DNA from: Pardosa pseudoannulata
Taxonomy: Eukaryota; Arthropoda; Arachnida; Araneae; Lycosidae
Direction: 5' to 3'
Assembly (NCBI GenBank): GCA_032207245.1
Contig: CM063503.1
Location: forward strand, 104,100,887 to 104,164,886
DNA length: 64,000 nt
The notes beneath the pieces are model-generated. The model saw only the letters and a program-made list of their open reading frames with translations, did not search any database and was not told the DNA's origin. Position numbers and translations under genes: made by a program. Each line of letters starts with the position of its first letter. The stretch's first letter is position 1. This document shows positions 35,829-48,850 of this stretch, piece after piece.

Positions 35829-36473
35829 ATAGCTGTAGCAGTGGGCTGGCATCACAGGGAAATGTGTATCCTGGTCGGTGAAAGAAATCAATTCTAAGAG
35901 GTGCCGATAAAAGTTTGAAGATAACATACAGTGATTTCTATAGGTATCGACACTTACACCACGTGCTATATTTACCATTGCAACTCCGCCTAACTCTGTA
36001 TTACGAAGACTGTACAAAATATTCATAATAATATTGCTTAATACCTTATGGTAATAAGTAGACTTCGAGACAGCTTTTAAGAATAACTGCGTCCCTAGAA
36101 AGAATGTTAAATATTATACAGTTGTCAAATTTTTCCAACGCTTTGAATTACTGGTATCAAACTAATGTTTGTAAAGCCACGTCTCCCGAAATCCTACCAA
36201 AAATATTAAAACCTTCACTATAGTATGCTTAATATTTCTCCTGCCGCAGGAAACATACTTATTCAAAGGAAATGATGTGCAGTGGTAACGGAACGACAAC
36301 CGGAAGGAAAGAACCCCTTTCATTTATATTGGGATTTAATGGAATTATGAAATTATACACACTTTTTCAGACAGTTGTAAGCGGGGGAACCATAACATGA
36401 CTTCTCCTAATCCAAAATCACTTAATTTTATTTGTAACACAGCAATGTGAGGCTGTTGATAAGAAGGACGTAA
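35829..36473. other. Non-coding sequence, nothing recognised
   Basis: The 79-codon minus-strand frame at 35787-36026 has no domain I recognise and begins inside the T2 end. Confidence 0.4.
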
Positions 36474-36483
36474 CTGCAATCGG

Positions 36484-36650
36484 TTTGGTTTGGAGTGCTA
36501 CGGTCTACTTCTTTGCAACACGAGAGCTAATGAGACCGGAACCTACAGTTTAAAGACTATTCCGAACGGCCATGCCACAGTGGGATTCAAAACCACGAAC
36601 TCCGGTACCGAAGGCTAGCACCCTAACCAATCGGTCATCGTTCGGCGACT
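36484..36650 (-). mobile_element. SINE-A copy
   Basis: Full order with a short deletion in the middle (the CTACGAACAT block is missing). CTGCAATCGG is repeated at 36474-36483 and 36651-36660. Confidence 0.92.
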
Positions 36651-36660
36651 CTGCAATCGG

Positions 36661-38286
36661 AGAGCTTATAGATAAATTCATCAACCGTTCAATCCTAGAG
36701 AATCCAATGATTCCTCGACCACTTTAAATTGTATAGTTTAAACTTGATATGATACTTTCAAATCACCTAAATAACGTTTTAAAAATATTTTAGCAATTTT
36801 AATGAATTGCGATACTATGTACTATTTGTAACACTTAAATGTATGTATAAACATTCTTTTCCTATGTATTAATAGTACAGTAAAACACATTTAGAGCCAA
36901 CGCTGTAGTAGAGCTACATGTGTGAACGAATATTCCCTATAGGTTTTACACTGTTAAAAATCTGTTACAGAGTCAACTCATTATAAAGATAAGTATTTCC
37001 AGTAAAGAACGGCAACTTTATCCTCTTCAGAGAATTGTTTTTCTCTATCTTTCCTCTCGTCTCTTTGAATTTTTTTTTCTTTTAAATAATGTCTTTGCGA
37101 AGTTTAAACATGTTTAATTTAAAAATTTTATAACACCAGCAGATTTCCCGCATTCATTCAAGGCAGTCTATGACAAATCAATTCTGCATTTTTCCAAGCG
37201 TTGAAGAATTAAGATGTCGAAATGGCCATAACGATCAAAAGAGTAAGTTATATGAAGATCAAATACTCGTATATATAAAAATATGAAATATTTGCCTTTC
37301 AAAGAATATAAACATTTATGGAAACAATTCAAACAATAAAAGAATGATAAACAGATACGTCAAGGACAGTAAGATATTAAAACAGCTACTGCTGCGGGAA
37401 AATAATTAAACATTTCTACTCCGAAATAAATTAAATCATTAATATAAAGATGTATACAATACATTTTATGTGTAGATAACTAAGTTTACAGTGTTTGCAA
37501 TATAAAGTATTCAATTTTAACAATAGATGTAGGGGTATAATTCAACATACCACCAAACTGGGAACGAATTGTGGCGCTGAATAGGGGTTGGACTGTGAAT
37601 AAAAGATAAATACTTGATTAGTCGATGAAAATGTTTCAGCTTTAAGGAAGCTGAAACTCAAAGAAAATAAATTAATTTTTAACTCAAGAATAGCCCTTAA
37701 TTCCTTACCAAAGAAGTTTATTATTTACATATTCAATTAGAACAATGTTTACCATTTATTTTATGGACCTGTTCACGGATATTTTTTTCAGTTAATATTG
37801 ATTGAAGAACCCGGAATGCGACAAATTCTTAAAATGACTTTGCGACGATTACAGCGTTCTGTATCTTAATTTTACGTCTATTTTTTTAACTGTCTGGATA
37901 GCAGTTATTAATGAGATTACATGTTCAACAGCTGCATTAGTTTTTCTTTAGCAATACGAGGAATTAACTAAGCATTTAATATTTCAAGAACACATTTCCT
38001 GCTTTGTAAAATGAGCAAATATTTCGCACCACTTTTTACCGACACCTTCACCCCTTTTGCTCACTGCACACTTCAGATTTTACGAGTAAAATATGCAACA
38101 TAAACCAAGTTCATCTCATAAGTTTTAAAAAACGGGACTCTTGGAATTAACTTGGGACATATGTATAAAAAAGGGACTGTCCACAGGAAAACAGGGCAAA
38201 TGGGAACCCTAGCGTAAACTGAAAAGCGCAACTAACTGCAGGAATGACATTTGGCACGCAGTCCTTAGATAAACAATTTGGCACAC
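36661..38286. other. AT-rich sequence, nothing recognised
   Basis: No coding signal or assigned repeat. The 60-codon minus frame at 38147-38329 overlaps the tandem repeat below and is not supported. Confidence 0.45.
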
Positions 38287-38770
38287 TACAACTGTTGATA
38301 GGTATACAGTTCTGGATCAAATCAGTCAACGATGAAATGTACTTTATCTAAACACCTTCGATTCAAGTGATAACCTTGCGTGGAATTGTATACCAAAGTT
38401 CAAGAAAAAAACATTTTTGTATTTCTGTCAAATATTTACGAAAAGGTCTAAGTCTACCAAAATGTTCTCGAAATAATTAAAAAAAAATCGCTCTTTTAAC
38501 GTTTCTAGTTTAGAAACAGTTTTTAGAATAAAAACAGATGACCACGATTTAAATGTGGTGCAAAGACCATATTTGGTACCTTACACCGTAGTTGTTGATC
38601 TGTATATAATTTTGGGTCAAATCCGCCACTAGAGAAATGTACTTTACCTAAACACACACTCGATTCAAGTGACATCCTTACGTGGGATTACACGCGAAAG
38701 TCAAGGGGGAAAACTTTTCTGGTTTTTGTATATCTGTCGATCAAACGTCAATATTTCGTTTAACCCTAGA
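38287..38770 (+). repeat. Tandem repeat, two diverged units with a 300-bp period
   Basis: AAATGTACTTTA at 38335 and 38635, CGATTCAAGTGA and CCTT.CGTGG.ATT words recur exactly 300 bp apart over at least 120 bp. The units are noticeably diverged elsewhere. Short open frames at 38669-38867 fall in the second unit. A T2-like end (ACGTTCTAGTG) follows at 38963-38973. Confidence 0.7.
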
Positions 38771-38962
38771 AAACAATTCTGTTTTTGTCAAACGTTGTTA
38801 CTATTTTTATATCTGCAAGATAAGTTTAAAAAATATTTTAAAGAAAGGAAAGGCAAGTAATGAATAAGTTTACTTTTTAAAAAGAGGACTTATTACACAA
38901 AGTTATTTTCAACTTTTAACAGCTTTTTTATAATTACGAAAATTCTCAGAGACTTACCGATT

Positions 38963-38973
38963 ACGTTCTAGTG
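38963..38973. mobile_element. Solo T2-like end next to TTAC
   Basis: ACGTTCTAGTG followed by TTAC (38974-38977) resembles the T2 right end next to TTAA. Its partner was not found. Confidence 0.35.
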
Positions 38974-39042
38974 TTACGAAAAAAAAAAAAAAACCTCCAC
39001 ATACCAAAATGCAATCGAAATAATTTAAACTGTCGCTTTTAT

Positions 39043-39045
<3 letters not shown>

Positions 39046-39081
<36 letters not shown>
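39046..39081 (+). repeat. Poly-T tract, 36 bp
   Basis: Uninterrupted T run. It could be the A-tail of a minus-strand retroposon, but no body was recognised to its right. Confidence 0.9.
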
Positions 39082-39083
<2 letters not shown>

Positions 39084-41507
39084 TGAGACACTTTTCGAAA
39101 ATAGAAATAGATGAAACTAAATACTATAAAACACAAAATACGATAATTAAAATTATCAAAGCTTCAGACAGAAGCAACAAAATGACAATGAAAACTCAGA
39201 AAAAAAAAATACCTTTCAAAGTTATAATTTCAATTTTTTTACAACTACCAAAGTTGACAACGATCGAAGAAACAACTAAAAAGTTTTAATTTACGACTTT
39301 TTAAAATAACTAAGAGGTCGTGTTCAGTATTGCTAAAACCATAGGAAATAGCTGTTGTATCCATAATATACAACGTAAACCTTTGTCGTATACAGATTGC
39401 CGCCTTATTGCATGGCTTAAGAAAGAGGAGATGGGCAACGGCGTGGCTTGCATGATGAGTAGAAACGTGACTGGAAACCTTTGGTGGTATGGAAGCTCAA
39501 AAAGAATATCTACAATTTCAACCTTTATTTTTGTCCTTACCCTAAGGATATGGCTTTCATTTATCATAAATATTGTCTATAAACACGACCTCGACAATTT
39601 CACATTTCACAAGTTACTGCTTGTTTACGCGTTTTGCTATTTGTGATGTGAAACACAAAATACTTTTCCCTTTAAGCATCGAGTAAAATTACTGAATTAT
39701 GATAGTGCGAGATCATTTATTTGTTTGAAATAAAGGGAAAGACAATAACTTAACCCCAAAGGAATTTATAGGGATTACTAATGTTCAAAACTACCTTCTG
39801 TGTGAATCACAGATGCTATATGATTTTAATTTGTTACACGTACAGCCGAGAGTTACTATTTTTATGTATTTTTTGCTTTATCTATTTTCTTAATTATTAA
39901 TCCTTTGCATTGGGTTATTCATCTCAAATGCAGTAAAGGAATTTTGCACACATTAAGCGAAGGAACTATTATTGATAGAGTATTTCTTGGTAGTTTATTA
40001 GCGATGTCAAACGTCAATGAACCTATTAAATGACTGAGTATGCAAGCTAAAAAAAGTTTTAAAAATCCAGTAGAGTTAGACTATGTGCACCAAGGGCTGC
40101 ACATAACACCTTAAACCAAGGGCGAGTTTAAAATTGTCACATAAATAGTTATTTTATGTCTGAGAGCATTAACATTCTACTGTCTTTTGTAGTAACAAAG
40201 TTAAAACCGAAGGCACCTACGAACAGAGCAAGTATTAAACATAATCCCATTTTTGTAACTTTCACAATATATTTTAACGGTAAGGATATGCTATTAAAAT
40301 TTTCTCTATATACAAGAATGATATGGTATTACAGTCAAATTCAATTCATTATTAAAAGCTACAGAATAAACATTGTCTTATATTACTTAAAAATCTATAT
40401 TTAGAGTGATAGCGAACTTGCCATTCCTTGCTAGAAAGTAAATTTTTGATGCAGATGGAACAGTATTAGCAACATGCGGCAAGAGCAAGATATCATTCTA
40501 GAGTTAAAGCAGTCTCCCAACAGCAATAAACAGAGGGTTATAAGAAAAGTTAAGGGTACCGAAATTTTACTTTTTTTTTTCAGGATATGAATCCTTTTAA
40601 GTCATATACTAAGCGTAAAAAAGCATTAAGGATCTTGTGATCAATCACTAAATAACCAAAATTTAATAGAAAGACCACTTTGTAATTATGTTAAATTCAT
40701 TTTCTCGTAACTTTAAACTTAGCCTAATTTTATTTAGAAGAATTTTGAGATATATTTAAGAAGAATATATTCAAACAAGGCTCGTTTCGTAAGATAGAAT
40801 CAGAAAATATATTTCATTGCAAAAATCAACTTCGTTCGCAAAATCCATGGTAATAAGGAGCGAATACACTGAGGTGCAACTCTAGTTATTTTCAGATATT
40901 TTTATTTAAAGATATCAAAATCAGTTTGGAGTAGAAAAAACATTAAACTACTTAAAACTCACGAGAGACATAGTTTCATACTATATGAGAAGCCAAGTTT
41001 TCATACATTCTTAAAAGAGTGCTTTTACAAGAACTTTTTAGGTACTTTAGAAGCTACTTACGAAATTGAATTACCCTTTTTCATAAGATAGAAATTAAGA
41101 CATTGATGAATACTTATCCATACCTGACTCCAAAGTACCAATAAATAAATGTTTTCATGAATTAATCAACAAATGTTTATAAAAAAAAAATCTCATTTGA
41201 AAGAATAATTTTAAAATTTTACTATTTTTTATATATATTTAAATCTGCCCTGAATTCATCACTATAGTTTGTCAATATTCACATAAGCTTTACTGGCGAG
41301 ATCCGAATATCTAATGGGAGACGCTTCGGCCACCAATGTTGGCTTAAACTTTACAGTGAGAAATTTAAAACAAAACTACATATATAATATTCTTAGAGTT
41401 CCAGGAACTTTTTTAAGATACGACTGAAAACTGGATTTCATAAATCTTCTAAGCATTACAATTTTGATTTATATAATGCAAGTTTGGCATAAATTTTAAA
41501 TCATATT
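39082..41507. other. Non-coding; solo T2 end at 40484-40503
   Basis: AGATATCATTCTAGAG followed by TTAA (40504-40507) matches the right end of T2. Overlapping frames on both strands at 39310-39646 (85 and 108 codons) show no known domain; two opposing frames of similar size argue against either being real. Confidence 0.4.
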
Positions 41508-41511
41508 TTAA

Positions 41512-41841
41512 TCCCTTAACGTGCAAGCTCGAGTTAACTCGAGCTCGCTAAACTGGCCAAACTGTGCACACTCGAGATAATTCAAGCAGAATTGTACTTT
41601 ATGTTGCTATAATTTTTCACACTCGAATGCAATCGAGAATTGAAAATAACAATCTGAAAGAAAAAAAATCGTTTTATTTTTATGATTTACATGGGATTGT
41701 AAGCTGTAACACTTACTTATTCAAGCATTAAGTATATACTTTTTTTTTTTCTAAATTCAACGTTCTAAATTGTTTTTTACATTAAAAAAGAAATGGATTT
41801 TTTTTTTGGTCGATGTTTAAAAAAAATTGTGCATTAAGGGG
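41512..41841. mobile_element. 330-bp TTAA MITE T3, copy 1
   Basis: TTAA at 41508-41511 and 41842-41845. Ends are TCCCTTAACGTGCA and the complement of CCCCTTAATGCACA. A perfect 18-bp palindrome, GCTCGAGTTAACTCGAGC (41527-41544), is centred 23.5 bp from the left end. A diverged copy (41570-41587) lies 43 bp further in. Non-coding. Confidence 0.85.
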
Positions 41842-41845
41842 TTAA

Positions 41846-42684
41846 AAAAACAAAAGTTAAATGGATTTACTCGTCTTTATGTGATAGAAAATCAATGTTT
41901 TAGAATAGATGTAAATCATCGACTGAATTATAAATCACATTTGTTTGCACTCTCTCTCTCTCCGTCTTTAAAGAAAATATTTATGTCCTACGGCTTTTTC
42001 TTTCTCTTGTTAACTCCGACAATACATAAATAATGCAGGACTGTATGCACAGGCGCGCTCGAATGTTCCTTTTTAGTTGAGGGGTACGAAGAATCCTGCT
42101 GTGAAAGCTAACTACCCTGACTGTGTCGCCTAGAGTTCAAAGGCAATTGGTAACCCTAACCCAGTTCCCCCCTACAGCTTTCACGATACCGAACATTAAA
42201 ATCCCACAGAAGCCTTCTCAGGTTTTTCCTTCGCATAACTCTACTGTCATTTACATACTGGGAAGCGCTATCCAGGGTTTTTTTTCTTTTTAAATCTAGG
42301 GAGTGTTCTCCACAAAGAACGTAGAGTATACTTTTGCTTTCATCGCTGAATAAATACGTCTTTTTTGTGCTTATATTATAGATTCACCATTCCAATATTT
42401 CTTCAGAAAAACAACTTCGCTACACTTTGATGTACATTAATTTAAAAAAATGTCCAATTTTATAATGAGTAAAAGGGAATAATGGTTCTTAAACTATTTG
42501 AACAGTTATTTTGAAAAGTGAATAGTCCTAGAGGTCATGTATCCAGTGCAATACAAATAAGGAAACACAAACCAGATGAATTAATTTTCTCGTTTCTATA
42601 TTACACCTAAACTTTTTTTTATCAACTTCGTTTAAATTAACTTTTGTAAGAATCAAACGAAGTTGAAAAAAAATTGCGCTATCA
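41846..42684. other. Unassigned; less AT-rich patch at 42040-42260
   Basis: No domain, repeat or splice pair that I can support. Confidence 0.35.
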
Positions 42685-42695
42685 GTTTATTTTGG

Positions 42696-42868
42696 TTTGG
42701 TTTGGAGCGCTACGGTCTACTTTTTGCAACACAAGGGGTAATGAGATCGGGACCTACTGCTTAAAGCAGATTCCGAACGGCTACGAACATCCATGCCACA
42801 GTGGAATTCGAACCCAAGAACTCCGGTTCCGAAGGTCAGCATCTTAACCATTCGGCTATCATTAGCTA
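42696..42868 (-). mobile_element. SINE-A copy
   Basis: Well preserved, with the box B complement GAATTCGAACCC. GTTTATTTTGG (42685-42695) and GTGTATTTTGG (42869-42879) form the duplication with one mismatch. Confidence 0.93.
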
Positions 42869-43355
42869 GTGTATTTTGGAAGGCAGTTATTTGAGAACTA
42901 AACGAGATAAGAAATTGTTTTCTGTCTATTTATCCTCTCTGAGATCATATTTATGGCTTCAGGTCTAAATAGATTTTCAAAATCTATACACATTTACTCA
43001 AATTTCAATCGTAAAATGATCTTTGACCATTATACTGGTTTTTCAATAAGAAATGGATTAAAACTTGAGTAATGTACAGGTGTTATGCATCCAGCACGTT
43101 GTCTAGAATCAATAAATTTATGCTCAAAATGTATAATCAAAATATTGTTATAGAGGTTAGGCATTTAGGTAATTCTCGGAACTGCTCTGTGCTCTAATCC
43201 TAACACTGCAATACTCGGGTCAGATCTCCCAGATACAAGGGTTTCTTATTTATAGGCTGTTTTTATGTTTTTAATTTTTAATCAAATATTTTATCACCAA
43301 TTATTTATATAAACAACAATTTTGAACTTTGAATACATATATTCATTCCAACATT

Positions 43356-43540
43356 GGTTGGTTGGTTGGTTGGTTGGGAGCACTACGGTCTACTTTTTGC
43401 TACACGAGGGCTAATGAGACCGGGACCTACTGTTTAAAGCCGATTCCGAACGGCTACGAACATCCATGCCTCAGTGGGACTCGAACCCACGAACTCCGGT
43501 TCCGAAGGTCAGTGCCCTAACCACTCGGCCATCATTCGGC
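43356..43540 (-). mobile_element. SINE-A copy with GGTT-repeat tail
   Basis: Among the best preserved heads, with GGACTCGAACCC as the box B complement. The tail is five GGTT units instead of GGTTT. TCATTCCAACATT is duplicated exactly at 43343-43355 and 43541-43553, so this is a recent insertion. Confidence 0.96.
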
Positions 43541-43553
43541 TCATTCCAACATT

Positions 43554-46060
43554 AAATTTGAGTTTTTGGTAATAGTGACAAGTCAATCGTGTATACCGCA
43601 GTTAATAAATGTACCTCTTAGTACGCAAGTATAGGGTGTTAACGATTTAAACTCATTTGCCCAAAATCTACTCATAATAAATGCGAAACTTTTAGTGCAA
43701 TGATTATTCAGTCTTGCGAACCTCTGAACTGTTCACATACTTTCCTTTATTTTAGATTGAAATTATTTCTTCGAAAATCGAAATACAAATAAAGATTAAC
43801 TTATAAATCTTAAATAGTACTTTATTAATTTTTTTCAATAAAGAATATAAAGAGCACTAATAAAAATATCTTATCGCATTAATACCTGCCCCAGTCACAA
43901 CTTTTAAAACGCTGAATGTAGGATATTGAGTGCATGTGCCACCACCGTTTCACTAATAAGGAAAAACGTTGAATTTATTTTTCATAATCTATGGGGAAAA
44001 TTTATAATGAATGCGATATCATCGCGAATCCCAAGTATCCTTGCGATATTAGAATAATTAAGATGTTGACAACAGATTTAAATTTTTAAATCCTAGATAT
44101 AAAATCTCACGAGAAAGGAAATCTTGACTGTATTGGAGGTTGTTTTATATACCCTACATAATTTCAGAAGGCCCCATTTTAAAGAGTCACTAGCAGAGAT
44201 CGAAAAAAAGTCAAAGTCAAATTTAATATTGGTCTGCTCTCTTGATCACGTACAACATTTACATTACAGGGATAGGATCATAATGTGATGGGTTCGAGTC
44301 AGATAGAAACACTGAACATATCTCCGGAAACCTAGAGAACGTGCGAGATACATCTGTGGGTCTGGTGGTGTAGGAAGATTGACAGGTAGGAGAAAGGTAT
44401 GAAATAAGGAGCAAAAATCCCCCTCCCCTGGATATCAAATTTGAGGGGATTCTCAAGCCTGATATTACGAATGCCTTACACCCGTCAGGACAGGCAGCCC
44501 GTTCTAATGTATCAAACTATCAAGCTGAAAAATCGGATATGAAGACAACCGCCAGTTTAAGTTTGTGAGTTTTGTGTCTTGGAGATTCTATCTCCTCGTC
44601 ACTGCAGACTTTCCCGAAAGTCCCCAATTTGTAAGCACAGTGCGAATTTTTATAGCGGAGATCTTATCTCAGATTTATTTTTAAGACTCGCTTCTTCTCT
44701 AGTATTAACATGCAGTTGTTGAAGTCAACTTCCCAGTTTCAAAAACTTATGTATCTTTCTCAGTAAGGCTTGTCTTCTTTTATTTTTCTCGTTCGTTGTT
44801 AAAGTCTACGTTATTGTTAATGTCTCCATAGTCTGAGTTCCTTATTTTAATCCATCGACATACGCTGCCAGCAGGAGCTTAGAGAGAAATTTGCTGTGGG
44901 GAATTAACCCCCTTCAACTCGTATCTCAAAATTAATAGAGCAATCCTTATGAGGAAGGTTACAACCCTCTCATCCTCCCTTTCGCTATGGCACTAGTTAC
45001 TAGTGATCGAGAGAAGTCGCTCAATACCTTTAAATGAGGTTGGGAAAGAATGTTGGGTTAGTTTCACACACACCTTAATTTTGATACAAATAAAAAACAA
45101 TTTGTAATCAGTTACAAAAAATGGGATCTTTTTATGATTCACGAATATATAATAATGAATATATAATATTACAACACCGAAAACAACTTTAAATATGCAG
45201 ATTTTAAAGTAATTTGCGTGATTTAGTGCAAATCTTACGTAACTCACAATGGAATGACACCATGACATAGATTCAGTCCAAATGATGAGATATTATTGGG
45301 TGACAGATTAAGCTGATCTCACCAGTGATATTTAAAATCTAGTTCGAAAGAGTAAATCTATCCTTTTAAAGTTTTAGATCACGTTTTAAAAGAAAAAAAA
45401 AAGTAAACGATAAAAGTAACGGATGATAGTGTGAAATTTTATTTTGCTCCGTTACGCTTGAGCAAAATCCAATTCTGTATTTGCACAGTAAGATAAACAT
45501 CATAAATCATCAGACAGTGTTTAATTCAGGTTTATTTCCACTTTTAATGACAATGCGGTTTGATCGATCTGCATTTCAAAATTCTACTCGAGTGATCTGC
45601 AGGCTAGACGTTTATTTGTTTAATAAAAAATGCAGTTGCATAACATTGGCTTTTTATAAAACTAATCTGCATTTTTTAAGCATTTTTATGTAAAAACAAT
45701 CACATCCTTGAATAAAAAAAAAGTGAATATAGGTCGAAATCCCGCGGCAAAATCCGGTCATAGTCAAGCAAAAAAATTTTAATGTTGTCGGATATAGACA
45801 ATATTGTATTACGTCATCACTAAGTCAGCAAGCTTAAGGGTAAAATATTTCTACTACTAAGGAATTGTTTCTGTAGAAGTGTTTCTAAGGGAGGACCGAA
45901 ACCTGGAAACCGAAAACCTGGCCAGGTAGACAAATTTCAAAGGCGATCAACCAGTACATCTCTTTTAATGAAAGATTGCGCTGCGTATCGATTTGTTGTA
46001 ACAAGTATATGAACAATCGATTTACCTTTTTAGTTTGCAAGAATTATTCAAGTTTTATAG
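43554..46060. other. Non-coding, nothing firm
   Basis: 44262-44310 has tRNA-like words (GATCATAATG, GGGTTCGAGTC) but no foldable full tRNA. 44890-44960 shares words with 29935-30070. No gene supported. Confidence 0.4.
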
Positions 46061-46414
46061 CAGGGTTCCCACTCTTTTTCCAGAACAAAAATTAAGGACT
46101 TTTTAAGGACTTTCTAAGGACCCAAGTAACTTTTTATATGAATCTACTTGAAATACACGACATAACGGCATAAACCCTATTTCCTGAGAAAAACATTTTA
46201 ATGATTATGAACCAGACAAGCCATGTTCAATAAATGCCCTACAATATTTCAGAATTATGTTTTTAAAATTGCCTAAAAATTAATATAAGATAAATCTATT
46301 TGACAAAAACTAATTTTGAAAAATGTACATCTAAAGTTGTTTGAGTGATCAAACTAAAATAAATTGTGAATAAAAACACATTGTAAACAGTACATTCTGA
46401 GGATTTAAAAGTGA

Positions 46415-46420
<6 letters not shown>

Positions 46421-46500
<80 letters not shown>

Positions 46501-46545
46501 AGTGAGTGAGTGTGTGTGAGTGAGTGTGTGTGTGTGTGTGTGTGT
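46421..46545. repeat. Compound microsatellite (TG)n(TA)n(TGAG)n(TG)n
   Basis: About 31 bp of TG, about 46 bp of TA, then mixed GTGAGT and TG runs, inside the 46061-47119 MITE. Confidence 0.95.
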
Positions 46546-46584
46546 ACTAGCTGATTATACCCCCAAGCTGGCTGGAAAAGGAGA

Positions 46585-46767
46585 TTTGGTTTGGTTTGAT
46601 TTTGGAGTGCTACGGTCTACTTTTTGCAACACGAGGGCTAATGAGACCGGGACCTACTGCTTAAAGCCGATTCCGAACGGCTACGAACATCCATGCCATA
46701 GTGGGATTCGAACCCACGAACTCCGGTTCCGAAGGCCAGCACCCTAACCATTCGGCCATCGTTCGGC
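46585..46767 (-). mobile_element. SINE-A copy, near consensus
   Basis: Its head, on the minus strand, contains box A TGGCCGAATGG and box B GGTTCGAATCC exactly. TGGAAAAGGAGA (46573-46584) and TGGAAAAAGAGA (46768-46779) form the duplication. It is nested in the hAT MITE. Confidence 0.96.
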
Positions 46768-47119
46768 TGGAAAAAGAGAATTTTAGACTTTTCTATTTCA
46801 TTGAATGCAAGGAAAATTAAACTTCCATAAGTAACTGAAATATCTACAAACACCCATCATCCATGCTTCGTTTAATTAAAATCTGCAAGACTGTTAGCTA
46901 TTAGGAAAGAGCAGCTGACTTTATACTTTAAACCTTTTAAGTATACGAAAGATTATTTGTCAAAAAAGTTAATAAGAAAAAAAATGTCACAAGAAAACTG
47001 ATAGGAAATCACATGATGATGGTGGATCTCGTCGATGGAGAAATTGATCGCTTGTTTTAAGGGCCCTTAAAAATGAAAGCTAGAATTAAGGAGGGCTTTT
47101 AAGGACCGCGGGAACCCTG

Positions 47120-48850
47120 TATAGGTGTGTACCTATCAATAATTTTATCTTATTAGTCATTTTATCAAGGGAAGGATTTAAAAAAAAAAAATCTTTACTC
47201 CGGGAGGCAAAATTTCTAGATCCGTCCCTGGTTTTAGGGATTTCTTTTACCACATGATTAGACGAAAAATCAATCTTTCCCTTTATTGGAAAAATTATGT
47301 CAGTTAAATGCTTCTATTTGCATCTATAAAATGTTTCCCAAATAATCGAAAATTAAATACATTTCTTTCAATATTTGCAAAAATAGAGTCGGCCATAACC
47401 CAACAGAATTTTTCGTTTCGTTACGCAATTTATTTTTAAAAAATCTTTCCACGTAAGTCGTCCATCCGTAGAAATATTTTTACCACGGGTTAACAATGAG
47501 CTAAAGCAATTCAATACTTTCGGTATTCAACTCCATTTCACTTGCCCCAAAGAAACTTATGGATTTTTAACGAATAATACAGTTAGTAGTGAAATCATGT
47601 AATGAAGTACGCCTTCGACACACTTTTATAAATTCATCATTTATTAAATAAAAAAATATACTATTACAAAATTGTGCTAAATTTATTTCTGTAGAAAAAC
47701 AGGACGAAAAAAATCGTGCAAAATAAGATTATGTATTCCGTTACTGTTAGAAAGCTTTTACTGTCACATATAAAGAATTTCAAACCTCTCGGAAAAGTAA
47801 TTTCGTGATATTTCTCCCTATGTGTACTTGCTGATAGGGGGTGCTTTTCATGTATACTAAAACCGAAGTAGGACTTAGGTCAAAGTACATAAACCCCTAT
47901 TTACCTAAAGATTACGGAGATTTAAATCTTTCGTTTTTTTAATTATATGCATAGATTGACAAAAAAATTTAGTTTAGCATATGATAAGAGTTTAGAAAAT
48001 AGAGCATAGAAAATTTCAAACGTAAAAAGGACGAACGGGTAAGGCGTGGCTCTTGTGTACCGGAATTCGTGGGTTGAACTATCTAAAAAACTAAGCATTA
48101 CCAGCCCTGCTAAAAAGGAACACGGTATACTTCCCTTGACTTTTGTTATCTACTCACCCTCAAAGGGGAAAACAGGGAAAAGTCTTCACCCACGGGGGGT
48201 GGGGTAAAGAGTGGCATATTGGAAGACACAAAAATTCTATTATTGAGCTATTGTGTCGATTAACTGCCTATTCAAAGCTTTTCCCATGAGACCACCAATA
48301 TCGACTGACCTTTAAACAGAATTGGAAAGAGGATTGACGAAGGGAAGAAATCGCCGGTTCTATCATAAAGTTAAATAAATGGCCACTTGATTAAACTCTT
48401 TGTATTCTGAACTTGAATGTAAACGGCAGATAAACGTTTAAAAGAAAATCATTTCCGCGACAGGGTATGCTGTCACGTTCCTTTTGGGAATGACACAACA
48501 ACCGCTTAGGCAATCACTACACATAGAACGAAACTGATTTAAGTGACCTTTTCCACCTCCGCATTGTCGTAGATAGTTAAATAAAATTTTTAAAAATAAG
48601 AAAACTTTCTGCATAGAATCTTTATTTATAGTACAAATAAATAGTAAGATCCGTGTATAGGTAGTATAATATCGCATTTTCAAAGTAATGAGATTTTAAT
48701 TAAACCCTTTAATAAAAACTATTCATACCTAATAACAAAATTAGATATTTTACATTAGTAAATACCGAAATTCGGAATACTGGGACTGCAATCCATAGTT
48801 ACAGTCAATCAAATCATGGACTTTATTTTTAAATTTCGTAATCACTATAA
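47120..48850. other. Non-coding; lone hAT end and lone SINE-A head
   Basis: GATCCGTCCCTG ending at 47231 looks like a hAT right end with no partner. 48030-48080 (plus) resembles only the tRNA head of SINE-A (GGTAAGGCGTGG, ACCGGAATTCGTGGGTTGAAC). No gene supported. Confidence 0.4.

Larger units (their letters stand above)
46061..47119. mobile_element. hAT-type MITE with CAGGGTTCCC ends
   Basis: The ends are CAGGGTTCCC and GGGAACCCTG. Subterminal zones repeat TTAAGGACTTT-like units on the left and TTTTAAGGACC on the right. TATAG lies just outside both ends, but a full 8-bp duplication is not clear. The interior contains a compound microsatellite and a SINE-A; no transposase. Confidence 0.8.

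Noticed and set aside
39310..39646. Opposed 85- and 108-codon frames
   Set aside because: Both strands are open over the same DNA with no recognisable family.
44262..44310. tRNA-Met-like words (ATCATAATG, GGGTTCGAGTC)
   Set aside because: The T-arm and acceptor stem do not close; might be a degraded SINE head but evidence is thin.
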